From Diadema setosum (lineage: Eukaryota; Echinodermata; Echinoidea; Diadematoida; Diadematidae): DNA of 64,000 nt. Below are positions 1-10,665 of this stretch, one piece after another. The notes below the pieces were generated by a model, which searched no databases, had not been told where the DNA came from, and saw nothing but the letters and a program-made list of their open reading frames with translations. The translations under genes were made by a program, and so were the position numbers. The stretch spans positions 27,550,451 through 27,614,450 of the forward strand of contig CM067067.1 in assembly GCA_033980235.1 (NCBI GenBank), given 5' to 3'. How positions within the stretch are numbered: position 1 is the first letter of the stretch; each line of letters opens with the position of its first letter.

Positions 1-384
1 GTAATTACCTTACGCACCGTACGTCTCGGCGTACGATCCCTCTAACATTTTGCTTCCAGTCTGAAATGCGCCAATATTATGCGAGTATGATAGCAAAGAT
101 TGTACCGTACAAACACTCATGAGTACGATCTTTGATGATACATTATCATGTACCACGATAAAAAGGCAAAACGGCAAGTAACAATAGCAAGTGAGTACCG
201 AGACAAGTCTCGAATTTTGCGTCTTCCATATTTTGCCGATGCCCGATGAATACCGTGAAAAGAAGGTTTTAAAAGAAAACGAAAAATTGAGCAAATACAT
301 GCTGCATTCTAGGGAAATTTTGAGCCGAAATGATATTTATGATACACACAATATTTGCGTGGAAATTTGTGTGTGGTTTTTTTT

Positions 385-452
385 TTTTTAGGTCCAAAAG
401 TAGGGGGTGCGTCTTATACACGGGTGCGTCTTGTACACGGAACTTTACGGTA
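385..452. repeat. Probable right end of a MITE cut by the window start
   Basis: Two near-identical modules (GGTGCGTCTTATACAC and GGTGCGTCTTGTACAC) run up to a TA at 451-452. The arrangement looks like the terminal inverted repeat of a TA-inserting (Tc1/mariner-type) MITE whose other end is outside the window. Positions 1-384 contain no gene I recognise. Weak call because only one end is visible. Confidence 0.3.
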
Positions 453-703
453 CTGTTCTAGATCTAGACCTACATTATGTACATATTGACTGATTGCTGT
501 ACTAACAGACTGGTATGCACAGAAATATTTCACTCTAAGCCATCGGATATTAAAGCTGGCCTCCCAATCTATGAGGTGCACAACTCTTTCAGGACTGAAA
601 CAATATCTTAGAATGTGACTGTGTAGATCTAGATTTATCAAGTCTATTGAAAATAAAATGTCTAATCTAAAGGGGATTTAATCTGTCCTAAAAACCCCTC
701 TCC
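453..703. other. Unassigned AT-rich spacer
   Basis: No coding signature, inverted repeat or recognised family seen between the MITE end and the LINE tail. Confidence 0.4.
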
Positions 704-1071
704 ATCAATTCAAGTTTCAAGTTTATTCATCTTTCTTCCTTCGTTACAATATAATATGCATTGAATGTGTCAATTAACAAGAGAATAACAAGCATACAAA
801 TATAATAGAATACACTGGTTAAAGCAGAAAAAAGAAGAAAGACGAGGAGACCCTATAGAAATGTAGAGCTTGTGAAATTAGGGGTCCTCATAATTAAAAA
901 GAGTATTAACTAATTAAATACAAGAGTTTCTAAAAAAAAAAAAAACTAACTACATACTTGTATAACAAGCAAGGGGGTATAGATAAAGAAAAAGCTATTT
1001 ACAAAAGGGACGTAACATAAAACAAACACAAAGATAGAGAAAAAAGAAAGAAGGAACAAAAGCAAGTACCA

Positions 1072-1257
1072 TACGAGCTGAAATTTTCGCAGTGGTTTTA
1101 TTTTCGCGAATTTCGCAAATCGCCTTTGAATCGCGAAAATAACGTGCAAATAACTAAGTTCACTTAAACCCTCGCAACCGCGAAATTACCAACACGTGAA
1201 AATGTCCTCCAAGTAGCAATTCGCGAAAATATCTGTACGCGAAAATTTCAGCTCGTA
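1072..1257. mobile_element. 182-bp TA-flanked MITE nested in the LINE 3' UTR
   Basis: Perfect inverted ends CGAGCTGAAATTTTCGC (1074-1090) and its reverse complement (1239-1255) are flanked by TA at 1072-1073 and 1256-1257, the target duplication of Tc1/mariner superfamily elements. The interior repeats short TTCGCGAA/GCGAAAAT motifs. No coding capacity. Confidence 0.8.
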
Positions 1258-1439
1258 CAGTAAATGAATGATGTAGTTCACAAAACAACAAGGGGGGAGG
1301 GGAATAAATAAGTTGGCTACAACTGAGAAGACAAAAGAAAGTCCGCAGTTCTCTAAACGAAGGTTATGCAGCAACAAAATAATGAACTGTTTAGAATAAC
1401 ATAATTAAAAAAGGTAACACAGCAATTTAGAGTGTAAGT

Positions 1440-2132
1440 TTACGAGTCATCCGAGTAATTACTTAATAAGTATAACTTCAGTTTATGCTTAAAGACAGAT
1501 ATACTGACAGCACAGGTAATGCTCGAATCTGAAGAATTCCAGAATCTGGGCCCAGTACAAACTAAAGTATTGGAAGTTAATGTTGTCCTTGCATAAGGTA
1601 AATGGTATGCAGAAGCCTGTCTCGTGGCATAACTATGAATTTGATTATTTCTCGTAAATAATTTGGCCAAAGCCACAGGCAGAACACCTGAATTAAGATT
1701 ATACATTGATGAACCCAATTGCACATAGTAAACATCTTCTAATTTTAAGATTTGATTATCATAAAAAAGAGGATTGGTATGAGCGCGAAAATTTGTATTA
1801 CATATTATTCTTATGACTCTTTTTTGAACCACAAACAAGCCCAAATGAGTTTTATGAGATTTGCCCCATGCAAGCACACCATAATTAATATAAGGCAAAA
1901 TTAAAGTTGAGTATAACATAAATAATATGCTTTGAGGTAAAACTGATTTTAACTTACAGATAACACCAGTATTGTTTGATAACAATTTACATAAATGATT
2001 AATATGAATTTTCCAATTCAATTGTTCATCAGTATAAAGGCCAAGGAATTTAGTTGATGTGACCCTTTCTATGAACACACCATAAAAGGAAATGTCACCA
2101 GGCAACGTCGTAATTGTATTACTAAATATCAT
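1440..2132 (-). pseudogene. LINE reverse transcriptase, C-terminal fragment (230 aa)
   Basis: An open frame of 230 codons corresponds to the thumb/connection region downstream of the RT catalytic core. Recognisable landmarks are the FLGLYTDEQLNWKIHI block near residue 29, ILPYINYGVLAWG near residue 79, QKRVIRII near residue 104, and the late FWNS motif. These blocks occur in this order in Jockey/CR1/L2-type ORF2 proteins. The reading frame extends a few codons upstream of the first Met (KTHFMIF), consistent with a chopped-off longer protein. The fingers, the palm with the catalytic YxDD, and the endonuclease are absent, so the fragment cannot be an active RT. Family known, exact clade uncertain. 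Confidence 0.8.
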
Positions 2133-2160
2133 AAAATGAGTTTTAAGCCATTATCATACA

Positions 2161-2734
2161 AAAGCATAAGTTAGGCCATCATGGTTCTGTTATTATAGCA
2201 TAGTAATGATCAGTTGTTGCTGTAGCATGTCCTGTGACAAATTTTTACGCTCATACTGAGTAGCATCAGAAGTTTTATTGCTCCAGCGACATTTTGACAT
2301 CGATCATGCAGCATCATTTTTATGTTTGAGAGTGGATATTTAGCCACTTAGACCAAGTGGGAGAATGATGGAGGCATGACTGCTTCTTCTCGGAGCCAGA
2401 ATACAAGTCCCTTTCTTTATTTGTCGTTCTCCACTATACTACAGTCATGTACAGGGTACATCATGTGTTTACTGGTTGTTTACATTTATACACATTGCTT
2501 ACATATGAGATGTGGTGAAGACAGGATGGCAGGGGAGTGTAAAGGAAGTGGGAATACATGTAGATTGTGGCTTGTCAGCGTGTCAGAACATTAGTTGATC
2601 TTGACGGAGAGAAAGAAACCAGAGAACTGATTAGGAGCTTGACTGTAGAAGGGTGGCTGTGAGATGGATGCAGTGCATGAGGAAGATGACTATGAGATGA
2701 CAATGAAGTAAATGAGACATGTTACAGCTACATC
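2161..2734. other. Unassigned spacer
   Basis: AT-rich sequence without a supported gene. Short frames in this stretch lack domain motifs or plausible splice context. Confidence 0.4.
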
Positions 2735-3190
2735 ATATGTGACCCTGCGTCACAAAACCAAAGAGAAGTCGCCAGACATGGATATTCATTCTGAAAGACT
2801 TTTAAACTTTAAAATGATGTATAACTTAAATCAAATGGACTCTCCTAGCCTATCTGAATATTGGAAAGAAAGCACACACTCATGAAAAGTGTGAACTGAG
2901 AAAAGAGGCTCTGAAGCACAGGGTCTATTCAAGTGCTTAATCTTTACTAAGCCATGCTAGCTGTGCAATGAATGGGACAAAAAACAAAATCAAAAACAGG
3001 ATGTGAACCACTGGAGTAACAACAATGAAGGGATAATCTGAAGCTAAATTGAGCATGCTTTATTAACACATTCTGTCCATGATTAATGCCAACTTTCAAA
3101 TCAGTAGCATCATCCTTTCTAAATTTATTAGAGTTGAAAGTGAAGAGTATGTACAGGGTTTTTAAGAAATGAAAAGGGGACTCTATAGAC
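2735..3190 (+). repeat. Dispersed repeat, copy 1 (inverse of 44535-44980)
   Basis: About 450 bp is alignable by eye with the reverse complement of 44535-44980. A good landmark is the stretch around 2885-2925 that reads GAACTGAGAAAAGAGGCTCT. The left end starts with ATGTGACCCTGCGTCACAAA, a motif seen again in altered form near 41418. Non-coding; probably an old DNA-transposon derivative. Confidence 0.7.
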
Positions 3191-3860
3191 ACTTTCCTTT
3201 CTTTCTTACTCTTATACTATATTCTGTTTCTCCTCCACTTCTTTCCTTCTTTTATTTCTTGCTTCCTAACAACGTAACAGTCCTTTTTAGGACCTCTTCA
3301 CTATCTTAGTTTCTTTACAGGTTATTTCTTGGTGCTGTCAGGACTACTCTTCAACTTTAGATTCTCTTCCATTCCCTTTCTTCCACAGCAACCTTTTCAT
3401 TTATACTTAACTTTAATTTTTTGTTCTCCCTCCCTCTCACACAGCAATCATTCCTATGATCCAGTCAACCCCTCCCCTTCACTTTCTTAGCTTTCATTAT
3501 TTTTTCCTTTCTTTTCTCGTATTCTATAGTCTCTCCTCAACTTACTTTTCCTTCCTGATTCATTCCTCCATTCATCATTTTGATTCTGCATTCCATAGCC
3601 CACATCGTCCACTGACTTCACTTCTATCCCTTGGTTTCATGAAACTTCACTTCTCTCCAATATCTTCATGATTTTCCAACCTTCATTTTCTCCCTCTCCT
3701 GCTCCATTCTATTTCATCATTCCTTTCCACAATTTCAGAACATTTTACCTGATTTCACTCTATTCTCTTATGTCTGTCTCGCCCTTTCCCCTTTTCGCCC
3801 ATCTCCACTAAATGTTTCTTTCATTCTTTTTTCAACCAAAATCAGTAAGATGTAATTTGT
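3190..3860. repeat. Pyrimidine-rich tract (about 650 bp)
   Basis: The + strand is strongly C/T-biased (TTTCCTTTCTTTC-type runs) for several hundred bases. The short open frames here are low-complexity and not genes. Confidence 0.7.
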
Positions 3861-4113
3861 GACTGTATCTGTTATCTTTCTTTGGACCTGTTTACTCTCC
3901 TGTACCTAAATTTGTTGTTATCACTATGGTTTTCTTTCATTTGATTATAGCTCACTTTCTTGCTGATTTTAATGTGATCTATACCTTGAGGACTTCAATG
4001 CTTTATCTTTACAAGATGATATTGATTCTGGAAGAGGTTCATCTGATTGGTGATTCTCTAATTAAGGCGAAATTTCTTCTGTACACAACCAAAGAAAACT
4101 ATTTACCTTGCGT

Positions 4114-4146
4114 GAGCTTTCGCCTACTGTCTGTAGGCTTCATCAG
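4114..4146 (-). ncRNA. Hammerhead ribozyme core, left arm (inverted copy)
   Basis: Identical core to the right arm but on the minus strand: CTGATGA, six-pair stem II, GAAA, GCTC, with no changes in the core. Confidence 0.62.
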
Positions 4147-4224
4147 ACTGACGTTGACTCGCCGTAGATGAGGTGTAGGCAGTCTTACAGTCCGAGAGAA
4201 TGGGAATGTACGCTGAAGATAAGT

Positions 4225-4405
4225 AGTGATCACGTAGCACAGGAAAACCACATCATTGACTGGAAACAGAGCAAGATCGTGTCCAAAGACAGCAACAAAT
4301 TCACACGTTGGATAAGAGAGGCGATCCATATACAACAGGGGCAGGAACGCATGATGAATCGTGACGAGGGGCAATACAAATTATCTTCAGCGTACATTCC
4401 CATTC
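4225..4405 (+). pseudogene. Penelope-like ORF, C-terminal fragment after the GIY-YIG domain
   Basis: An open frame (4168-4479, 103 codons) includes a stretch with IDWKQSKIV, TRWIREAIHI and MNRDEGQYKLSSAY. I recognise these as the conserved block that follows the GIY-YIG endonuclease in Penelope-like polyproteins. The reverse transcriptase and most or all of the GIY-YIG core are missing. The frame runs into both inverted arms, so only the central part is real coding remnant. It shares its strand with the ribozyme core in the right arm, as expected for a 3' terminal repeat. Assignment from motif memory only. Confidence 0.6.
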
Positions 4406-4456
4406 TCTCGGACTGTAAGACTGCCTACTCCCCATCTACGGCGAGTCAACGTCAGT

Positions 4457-4489
4457 CTGATGAAGCCTACAGACAGTAGGCGAAAGCTC
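4457..4489 (+). ncRNA. Hammerhead ribozyme core, right arm
   Basis: CTGATGA (4457-4463), a 6-bp stem II GCCTAC / GTAGGC (4465-4470 and 4476-4481) with loop AGACA, then GAAA (4482-4485), then GCTC. The A plus GCT form the self-complementary AGCT, the minimal stem III typical of Penelope-element hammerheads, with the following C as cleavage base. Stem I starts with two pairs (GT upstream, AC downstream) and then needs an internal loop, so in vivo activity may require a dimer. Confidence 0.65.
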
Positions 4490-4747
4490 ACGCAAGGTAA
4501 ATAGTTTTCTTTGGTTGTGTACAAAAGAAATTTCGCCTTAATTTGATATTGATTCTGCTTTAATGTGACTGTTTGATTTTAAAGGTACAAGTCAAATTTT
4601 GTTTTCCCTTACAAATCCATACAAAATCCATACATTCTAGCTCGTGTTGAGCAAATTTTAGATAAACTAAAGATAACAAGAAAAAAAAAAACTATCTTGT
4701 GTGCCATCCCACTTTCCATAAAAAAAGACAAACACCAACACAAAGAG

Positions 4748-5522
4748 AGTAATTTAGTAGACAGAAAGATCCGTCTGTCCGGAGGAGTCTTTTATTTTCT
4801 TGACATTATCGCTCTCCTCCGTAGACAGACGGAAGTTGATAGTACACATCGCTGTGTGGATGTTCTTAACCACTGTCTCTATGGAAAATTCGGTGAGGTA
4901 CCTCACCCTTCTCGATTGCGTCTAATTCACGGCCCTAGGTCGGCAAATTTAAGCTTGTATAGCAAAATCAACATTTCAAGAATACACTACACGCACCAGA
5001 TTAATGAATAATCCAACATTTTGGTAGAATTTTCAACGTAAAACACACATCAACCAGCCCGTTGCGTCGTCACGTTCAAACTGCAGAAACATACGAGTCC
5101 ATAAGCCAATCACATGCGAGGTAGTGCACTACATTTTTTTTTTATTAAAACACATACCTCGCATGTGATTGGCTAACAGATTCAAAATGGCGACTTACAG
5201 CTTGCGAACGGCGATGTTGCGATATTGATAAAATTTCTGCGTTATAACCTAGTTACTGTGAGTATTTCGATTGTACAATGTGAGAAATTTACCCCGAATA
5301 TTGCTGCATAATGTGTCATGTCAAACTTGTTCGAATGTAATAAAGCTGTCTGAAATTTGGTTTATCGTAACGTTTGATCTGTGCGCGACCGCTCCACACA
5401 GGAGCCGGCATCATTGACTTTGGTCTGTATAAGGAGGGGATCCGTGAAGCCAGACGCAGTCTCCGCGGAACATTTCCCCGACGACGAGATACAGACCGAT
5501 CTTTCGGTCAAGTAATTTAGTA
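4748..5522. mobile_element. TIR element with 12-bp target duplication, class unknown
   Basis: The direct repeat AGTAATTTAGTA occurs at 4748-4759 and 5511-5522. Immediately inside are inverted ends GACAGAAAGATCCGTCTGT (4760-4778) and, reversed, GACCGAAAGATCGGTCTGT (ending at 5509), with two mismatches. The interior (about 750 bp) has a small hairpin element (5102-5176) and no supported coding region. A 12-bp duplication does not fit common cut-and-paste families; a Penelope-like or other target-primed origin is possible. Confidence 0.6.
5102..5176. mobile_element. 75-bp hairpin MITE
   Basis: Arms 5102-5123 and 5155-5176 (22 bp each, around CCAATCACATGCGAGGTA) are inverted repeats with one mismatch, separated by a T-rich loop. 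Nested inside the 4760-5510 element. Confidence 0.65.
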
Positions 5523-6517
5523 AATGACTAATCATTAGGTAAAAATGAATATTTAGATATACATCATAGTACATACTGTATTCATGTCAGTTCCACAGTT
5601 TAATATCAGCTAAAACCAAGCTTCAGGGGAAGCATGTGCTAGCCATATTTGATGTCAAAATTGCATGTAGACTTTTATGTTTTCAAGTCATTCATTTTAT
5701 TAAGTGTCAGCCCACATTTTCCATACCCAGACTGTTCAAAATCCTGTGCCTGAATGAACACTGCAGGATTGGTTTCTGGCATTAATACAATCATAGGCAA
5801 ACAGTTGAAGTAGACAGTGGGAACTGATTGGAAATAGATGCAGTGGTATAATAGGCATGGAATGCTATGGGGACACAGACAAGAGCAGACAACAGAGTGG
5901 GAGGATAACAATACCTTGGTCGGAAATAATAAAACCTCTGGAAAATAAAGGATTTTTGACCTTGTAAAGATACTCTGGCAAATGCAGAGTGTTTTGATTC
6001 ATAGCATTTCTGTGAAGACCGAGTTGCCAAAGTCAATACACTTTACAGTGTGTGATGGTTTGATTTCTAAAGCAAGAGCTAGCATGAAAACCACAAAGGA
6101 AGTGTGTGATTAAAGGTACCAACCTCAAAGAGAAAATGACCAAACTTTTCAGTGGTTACAGATAACCGTTTTGACATATGAAGAAGATCCTGTAAAAATG
6201 TTGTGTACTGTCATGTGAAAACAGACATTTTATCATTACTTATAGAAAGCAGACCACCAGCTGCATGACTTCATGTAAGTTCCTGACATGTCATGCAATG
6301 TGCAGTTCCTCTTTCTCATATCATGCATTCTCAAATATTATCTATTACATCATTTAGTGGCAGTTATTTCATATTATTTGATTAATACTCCACTCACGTC
6401 AAGCCGTTTTGTGTGGAAACTTAGTCTAAGATATGTGTTTGCCATCAAAGTTCACCAGTCTTTACTCACTTTGGCATCAAAGTATGTTCTCAAAGCATGG
6501 TACCTGGCTGACATGTC
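5523..6517. other. Unassigned spacer
   Basis: About 1 kb without a recognised gene or clear repeat boundary. Small open frames here have no domain signature. Confidence 0.4.
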
Positions 6518-6945
6518 TTAAAGGTGCATGATCCCGGTGTTTTAGTCCAATGTGTATGTGGGCGCACAGCGCAAGTTTCCTATAGAGACTTATGCTATCG
6601 ACTCCTCTTTGGTGCTTAAGCTATGGCCCACTTCCCCGAGTCCGAAGAAGTCCGATTCACTGTAGTCAGTGGTCGGATCACAGTTCGGCTCATGATTCGG
6701 CTGAGGGGGATGACAGCTTTAGCAAACTTCTTTTGTGATGTCATAATAGCAAGCACAAATGCAAGCACCCTGGCATTACTACAGACTGCGCGATGCGCAG
6801 AGAAGACGACGAAGGCAACATTACTTAGCAACACCTACGTACTTTACTCTACAGCTCAGCTTCGGTAATCTTCATATCAATGCTAACGGTGATCGGCAGT
6901 ATTATCAACAGTGCCCTCTTCACTACCGGGACTATGCACCTTTAA
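6518..6945. mobile_element. TTAA-flanked MITE (about 420 bp)
   Basis: TTAA at 6518-6521 and 6942-6945 brackets inverted ends AGGTGCATGATCCCGG and (reversed) AGGTGCATAGTCCCGG. TTAA duplication is the hallmark of piggyBac-type transposition. The short open frames inside are not genes. Confidence 0.75.
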
Positions 6946-7149
6946 AGTCAAAGGGACCTGCAGTGTAATAGTCCTGAGGCATGGTAAAACAACTGTTCAG
7001 TTTGACTGATTTGAAGAGAAAGAAAAGTGTTAAAGGAATCAGACAGAGAGTGATTAAGACTTGAATTACAGTAACAATTCTCTCTGAAATAAGTGTCAAA
7101 TCGAAGACATTTGGTGATAGGGCTTTTGGAAAAATAGCACCATCACTAT

Positions 7150-7690
7150 TAGTAGGCTTGCTAAGGGCGAAAAAAGGGATGATTGCTGCGTTTTATAGTA
7201 CAAATGTCCTATTTGGCACACATGTTCCGCTGTACAATCGGAATTTTTTCATCAAAAGAGACAATCTGTATCTATGCAAATAAGCCTTAATTTGCATAAT
7301 TTATGCAAAAATACATATGAAAATTATCTAAAAATATATGTGCATCCAGCAGAAATACCTAATTTGGTAGAAGTATTCTATAGAGTATCTAGAAACAATT
7401 CCTGCAAAAACTGATTTCATACCTATGTAAATAAACAAAATTTGCATAATTACGCAAGTTATTAAGCAAAAATCTGCATTTTTGAAAGTATTTCTAAAGT
7501 ATTAAGCACTGGATCTTGTAGTACAAAGTTTGAACCTGGAATGGATGTTCCTTTGGTCAAAAGTAAATGATTCATCTGAAGAGACAAACTGTCTCTATGC
7601 AAACAACCTGTTATTTGCTTAATATGCATATCAATACCTACACATCTATAGATAATCAGAACAAACAAAAAGCCTTAATGAAGCCTTAAT
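7150..7690 (-). repeat. Dispersed repeat, copy 1 (inverse of 28529-29045)
   Basis: About 540 bp is closely similar to the reverse complement of 28529-29045, including a spurious open frame of nearly 70 codons that is shared almost residue for residue. The repeat is AT-rich with TTTGCATAATT-type motifs. No coding function inferred. Confidence 0.8.
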
Positions 7691-7777
7691 GAAACTCCCC
7701 TTAAATCTCATCCTAGATAGGTATAACACGTTAGAAACACTTTATGAAACAAAATGAGAAAAGAATTTTAATAATTC

Positions 7778-8456
7778 GTCGCCGGTCACACGAACCGAGG
7801 AATCACTCGATTTTGGGTCAAATTTTCGATTTTGAGATTTTCACTCATTTCGATAGTAGACATTCCATACTACATATTCTGAAATTCTCAGTGTGTAATT
7901 CGGTGTAATTTTTACGTAGTTATCACTTTTGTAGAAGTATGTAATTCCATTTGTGAAAATTATCTGTTTTCCCCATAGACGCGTGTGTTAAACAATCAGG
8001 CGATTCGACGGTTCGGTGACCGCGCGTACTAGTACGCGCGGTCACCGAACCGACGAATCAGTGCGCATTGACTTGCATGTAGTTTTTGAGATTCAAAAGT
8101 TCATTGACCGCGCGCACAGTGCGCGTGCTATGTAATACATGCGTTGACAATGACAACGCTCAATGTACATTTACATATGGACACACATGGAAAATGATAA
8201 CGTTCTTTGCAGACCGAAAATACATGCATGCAGCTCTTTGACGATTTCCCGCTTATTTGTTAACAATACAATTCGATAAAAACTTCACAAGTTAGAGCAA
8301 GAATTGAAGTCTGATGTACTACAAAAATAATTGGAAATTATAGACATGAAAGTGTAGCAACCATAAGTCAAAAATGGGTTAACTTCAAACGCGATTTTCT
8401 TGAATTGTCATTCTTACGCAAACCTGAGGGATTCGTTGGTTCGTGTGACTGGAGAC
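7778..8456. mobile_element. TIR element with central long hairpin
   Basis: Inverted ends of about 30 bp share the core GTCACACGAACC (left near 7785, right reversed near 8445). A near-perfect 58-bp palindrome (8002-8059) lies near the middle. No ORF of note. Target duplication not evident. Confidence 0.6.
8002..8059. repeat. 58-bp near-perfect palindrome
   Basis: Two 29-bp arms, no loop, one mismatch; centre at 8030/8031 (GCGTACT|AGTACGC). The arms contain GGTTCGGTGACCGCGCG. Capable of cruciform extrusion. Confidence 0.85.
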
Positions 8457-8887
8457 AAATTGAACCATCATTACCGGCTAATTTACATAATTACTAAAGA
8501 AAGTAAAGTAAAAACATTATTTTTAAAGTTTTTCTTACAGTCTAAGAACTGCATTTTATGATGAAAACTATGGAAGTAGTACAGTATATACCAAAAGAAA
8601 CTTTGCGTTAAATTTACGTGTAACGCAAGCGCCAATCGGTACTGCGTTAATCTTTCTGCGTTACAAAATTAACGATCACCGTGCGTGAATGATCGTTACA
8701 GATCGTTACAGATCGTTACTGTGCGTTAATTTTTAGATCTTGCGTTAGCGGACTTGTCATGTGGACTGGCAAGAAATCTCGGAAATTGCGAGACTCGGAG
8801 ATGCCTCGGTTAAGTAACTGTCGTTCGTAATATTTACTACGGACAATTCCTGTCGGCGCGGAAGGCAATACCGAAAAGATTTTGTAG

Positions 8888-9452
8888 TTAAAGGGAAGAT
8901 AAACCCCAAGAGCAATGTGGATTGAGTGAAAGCAGCAACATTAGTAGAGCGCATCAGTGAAAGTTTGAAGAAAATCGGACAATCGATGCAAAAGTTATGG
9001 ATTTTTTAAGTTTTGGTGTTGGAACCGCTGGATGAGGAGGCTACTAGAAGCTATGACGTATGAGTGGACAACAATACAAAGAAAATATAAAGAAAATTCT
9101 ACAAAAATCCATTTTTCACGAAAATTACAAATTCCGTCAACTTGATACTGACATATGTTAAGGTTAGCAATTATTCCCCATGCTTTCTGAAAGCGGTTAG
9201 TCAAGTGCTCTTTCATAATGCTAGAAAAATGAATTTTTGTTGAATTTCCTGTATATTTTCTTTGTATTGTTGTCCTCTCACACGTCATAACCTCTAGTAG
9301 TCTCCTATTCCAGCGGTTCCAACACCAAAACTTTAAAAATTCATAACTTTTGCATCGATTGTCCGATTTTCCTCAAACTTTCACTGCTGTGTTCTACTAA
9401 TGATGCTGCTTTCACTCAATCCACATTGCTCTAGGGTTTACCTTCCCTTTAA
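8888..9452. mobile_element. TTAA-flanked foldback MITE (about 560 bp)
   Basis: TTAA at 8888-8891 and 9449-9452. The two halves are long imperfect inverted repeats of each other (for example GAAAATCGGACAATCGATGC in the left half, reversed in the right). A related half-copy lies at 41121-41425 in the first TRPM intron seen here. Non-coding. Confidence 0.8.
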
Positions 9453-10629
9453 GCAGAACTCCCCTGGCAATGTCGTGTTGTCATGGTCGTCAAATTTGTA
9501 CTCATGGGCGCAGTCAATGGAATCGGGCAAGCAAAAATTTCAAAGCCACATTTTTCCCCACAGCCAACATATTCCATCGAACATTGAACCCATGAAATCA
9601 CGCATACGCAAGCCTAAAACTAACGCCGACTGTCTAACGTTAGCGATGTCACGATTTCAACAACTGTCAGACACTTACTCAATTCAGGAAGGTGCAAAAG
9701 TCCATTTATATTCCAATACACAAAGTCACAACGTGTGTCTCGCCGAATAACTGGTGGTAGTGTGTGGTGACAAAGCCGAGTATTTCGGCAGTAAAAGTAG
9801 CTGCTGCAGAAGAAAATGTCTACCACTTTCTGCTCGCATTATTACACTGCCAGCAGGTAAGTCAAGTGGTGACTTGATAGGCACGCTTCACATGAAAGTT
9901 TACCCAGAAACATGAAAAATCCCACGATGCCAAGGTGCTAGAGTGGGGAATGGGGAGGGGTGGAGAGAGAGAGAGAGACCAATCAACAGAAGAAACCGCG
10001 CGTACTGGCGCATTCTCGGAGGTCATGAACAGTCTGGGGTCTTGGAGATGAACAGAGAAGGAATGTTTAATTAAAGATAGCTCAAGTCGAAGACCCAGGA
10101 TTACAAACGTTGATTCTTTTTTCCCCTTTCATGAAACATGCCTTCACGTTTAGAAATGGTTGCACTCCTTAAAAAAAAAGTCTCCTGCGATTTTTGTGAA
10201 CTTAATATAGCCGTTTAAAACGTCAAACTTACCATGAAAGTGTTACTACTTATACAATAGTTAATACTATACCTATTGCTTTAATCATATCTGTATAACA
10301 CAAATTTGACTACCAATGACAATAAAAAATACTTGTATTTATTTTGTGCGGAGATTTTTTTTTGTGTCTTTATCCTGACTAGTTCCTATGAAATTTCTAA
10401 TGTTTTTACGGCAGCATCAACAGCCTAAAATAAATTACTGACAGATTTACAGATTATAAAATTTTTGGCAACCACCCATTTGAACGTCAGGCACGAAAAG
10501 CTCCTGATATTCAGCAAAAACAACTCAACAGATCAGAGACAAAGTTCCTTCAAATTTTGAGAAGTAGCACGCAGATTTGCTGGGCGTGGTAGGGTCCATG
10601 CTTTGAGATCGTCACAGTCGTGTTGTCAC
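9453..10629. other. Unassigned interior of the 6.16-kb element
   Basis: No recognised gene. A GAGA microsatellite lies near 9965-9980. Confidence 0.35.
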
Positions 10630-10665
10630 CAGGGAGGTGGAGTGTCTCTCTTCCACCTCCCTGTT
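10629..10665. repeat. Small hairpin, partly repeated downstream
   Basis: CAGGGAGGTGGA and TCCACCTCCCTG form 12-bp arms around GTGTCTCTCT. A degenerate version with AGGGAGGCGGGAAGAG occurs about 100 bp downstream. Confidence 0.6.

Larger units (their letters stand above)
704..2160 (-). mobile_element. 5'-truncated CR1/L2-like non-LTR retrotransposon
   Basis: On the minus strand this reads as the last part of a LINE: the C-terminal part of a reverse transcriptase ORF (1440-2132), then a 3' UTR that ends near 704 in a short tail repeat of CTTGAA(A) type just after an AATAAA-like AATAAACTTGAAACTTGAA. Such short tandem 3' tails are usual for CR1/L2-clade LINEs. Homology to RT stops upstream of about 2160, as expected from incomplete reverse transcription. 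A small MITE (1072-1257) sits inside the 3' UTR, so the LINE inserted first. Confidence 0.75.
4017..4557 (+). mobile_element. Penelope-like retroelement remnant with inverted arms
   Basis: Two 163-bp arms, 4060-4222 and 4381-4543, are near-perfect inverted copies (a few mismatches). Between them lies a piece of a Penelope-type C-terminal protein. The unit is bracketed by a 14-bp direct repeat TGATATTGATTCTG (4017-4030 and 4544-4557), which I read as the target-site duplication. About 29 bp (4031-4059) separate the left duplication from the left arm but none the right one. Penelope-like elements are known for terminal repeats in direct or inverted orientation, a one-sided extension of about 30 bp, variable TSDs, and hammerhead ribozymes in the terminal repeat; all four are visible here. 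Clearly 5'-truncated and inactive. Confidence 0.72.

Noticed and set aside
7462..7668. Frame of 68 codons conserved at 28535-28744
   Set aside because: Conservation is explained by the DNA repeat shared between the two loci; the repeat is AT-rich and the frame ends differ.
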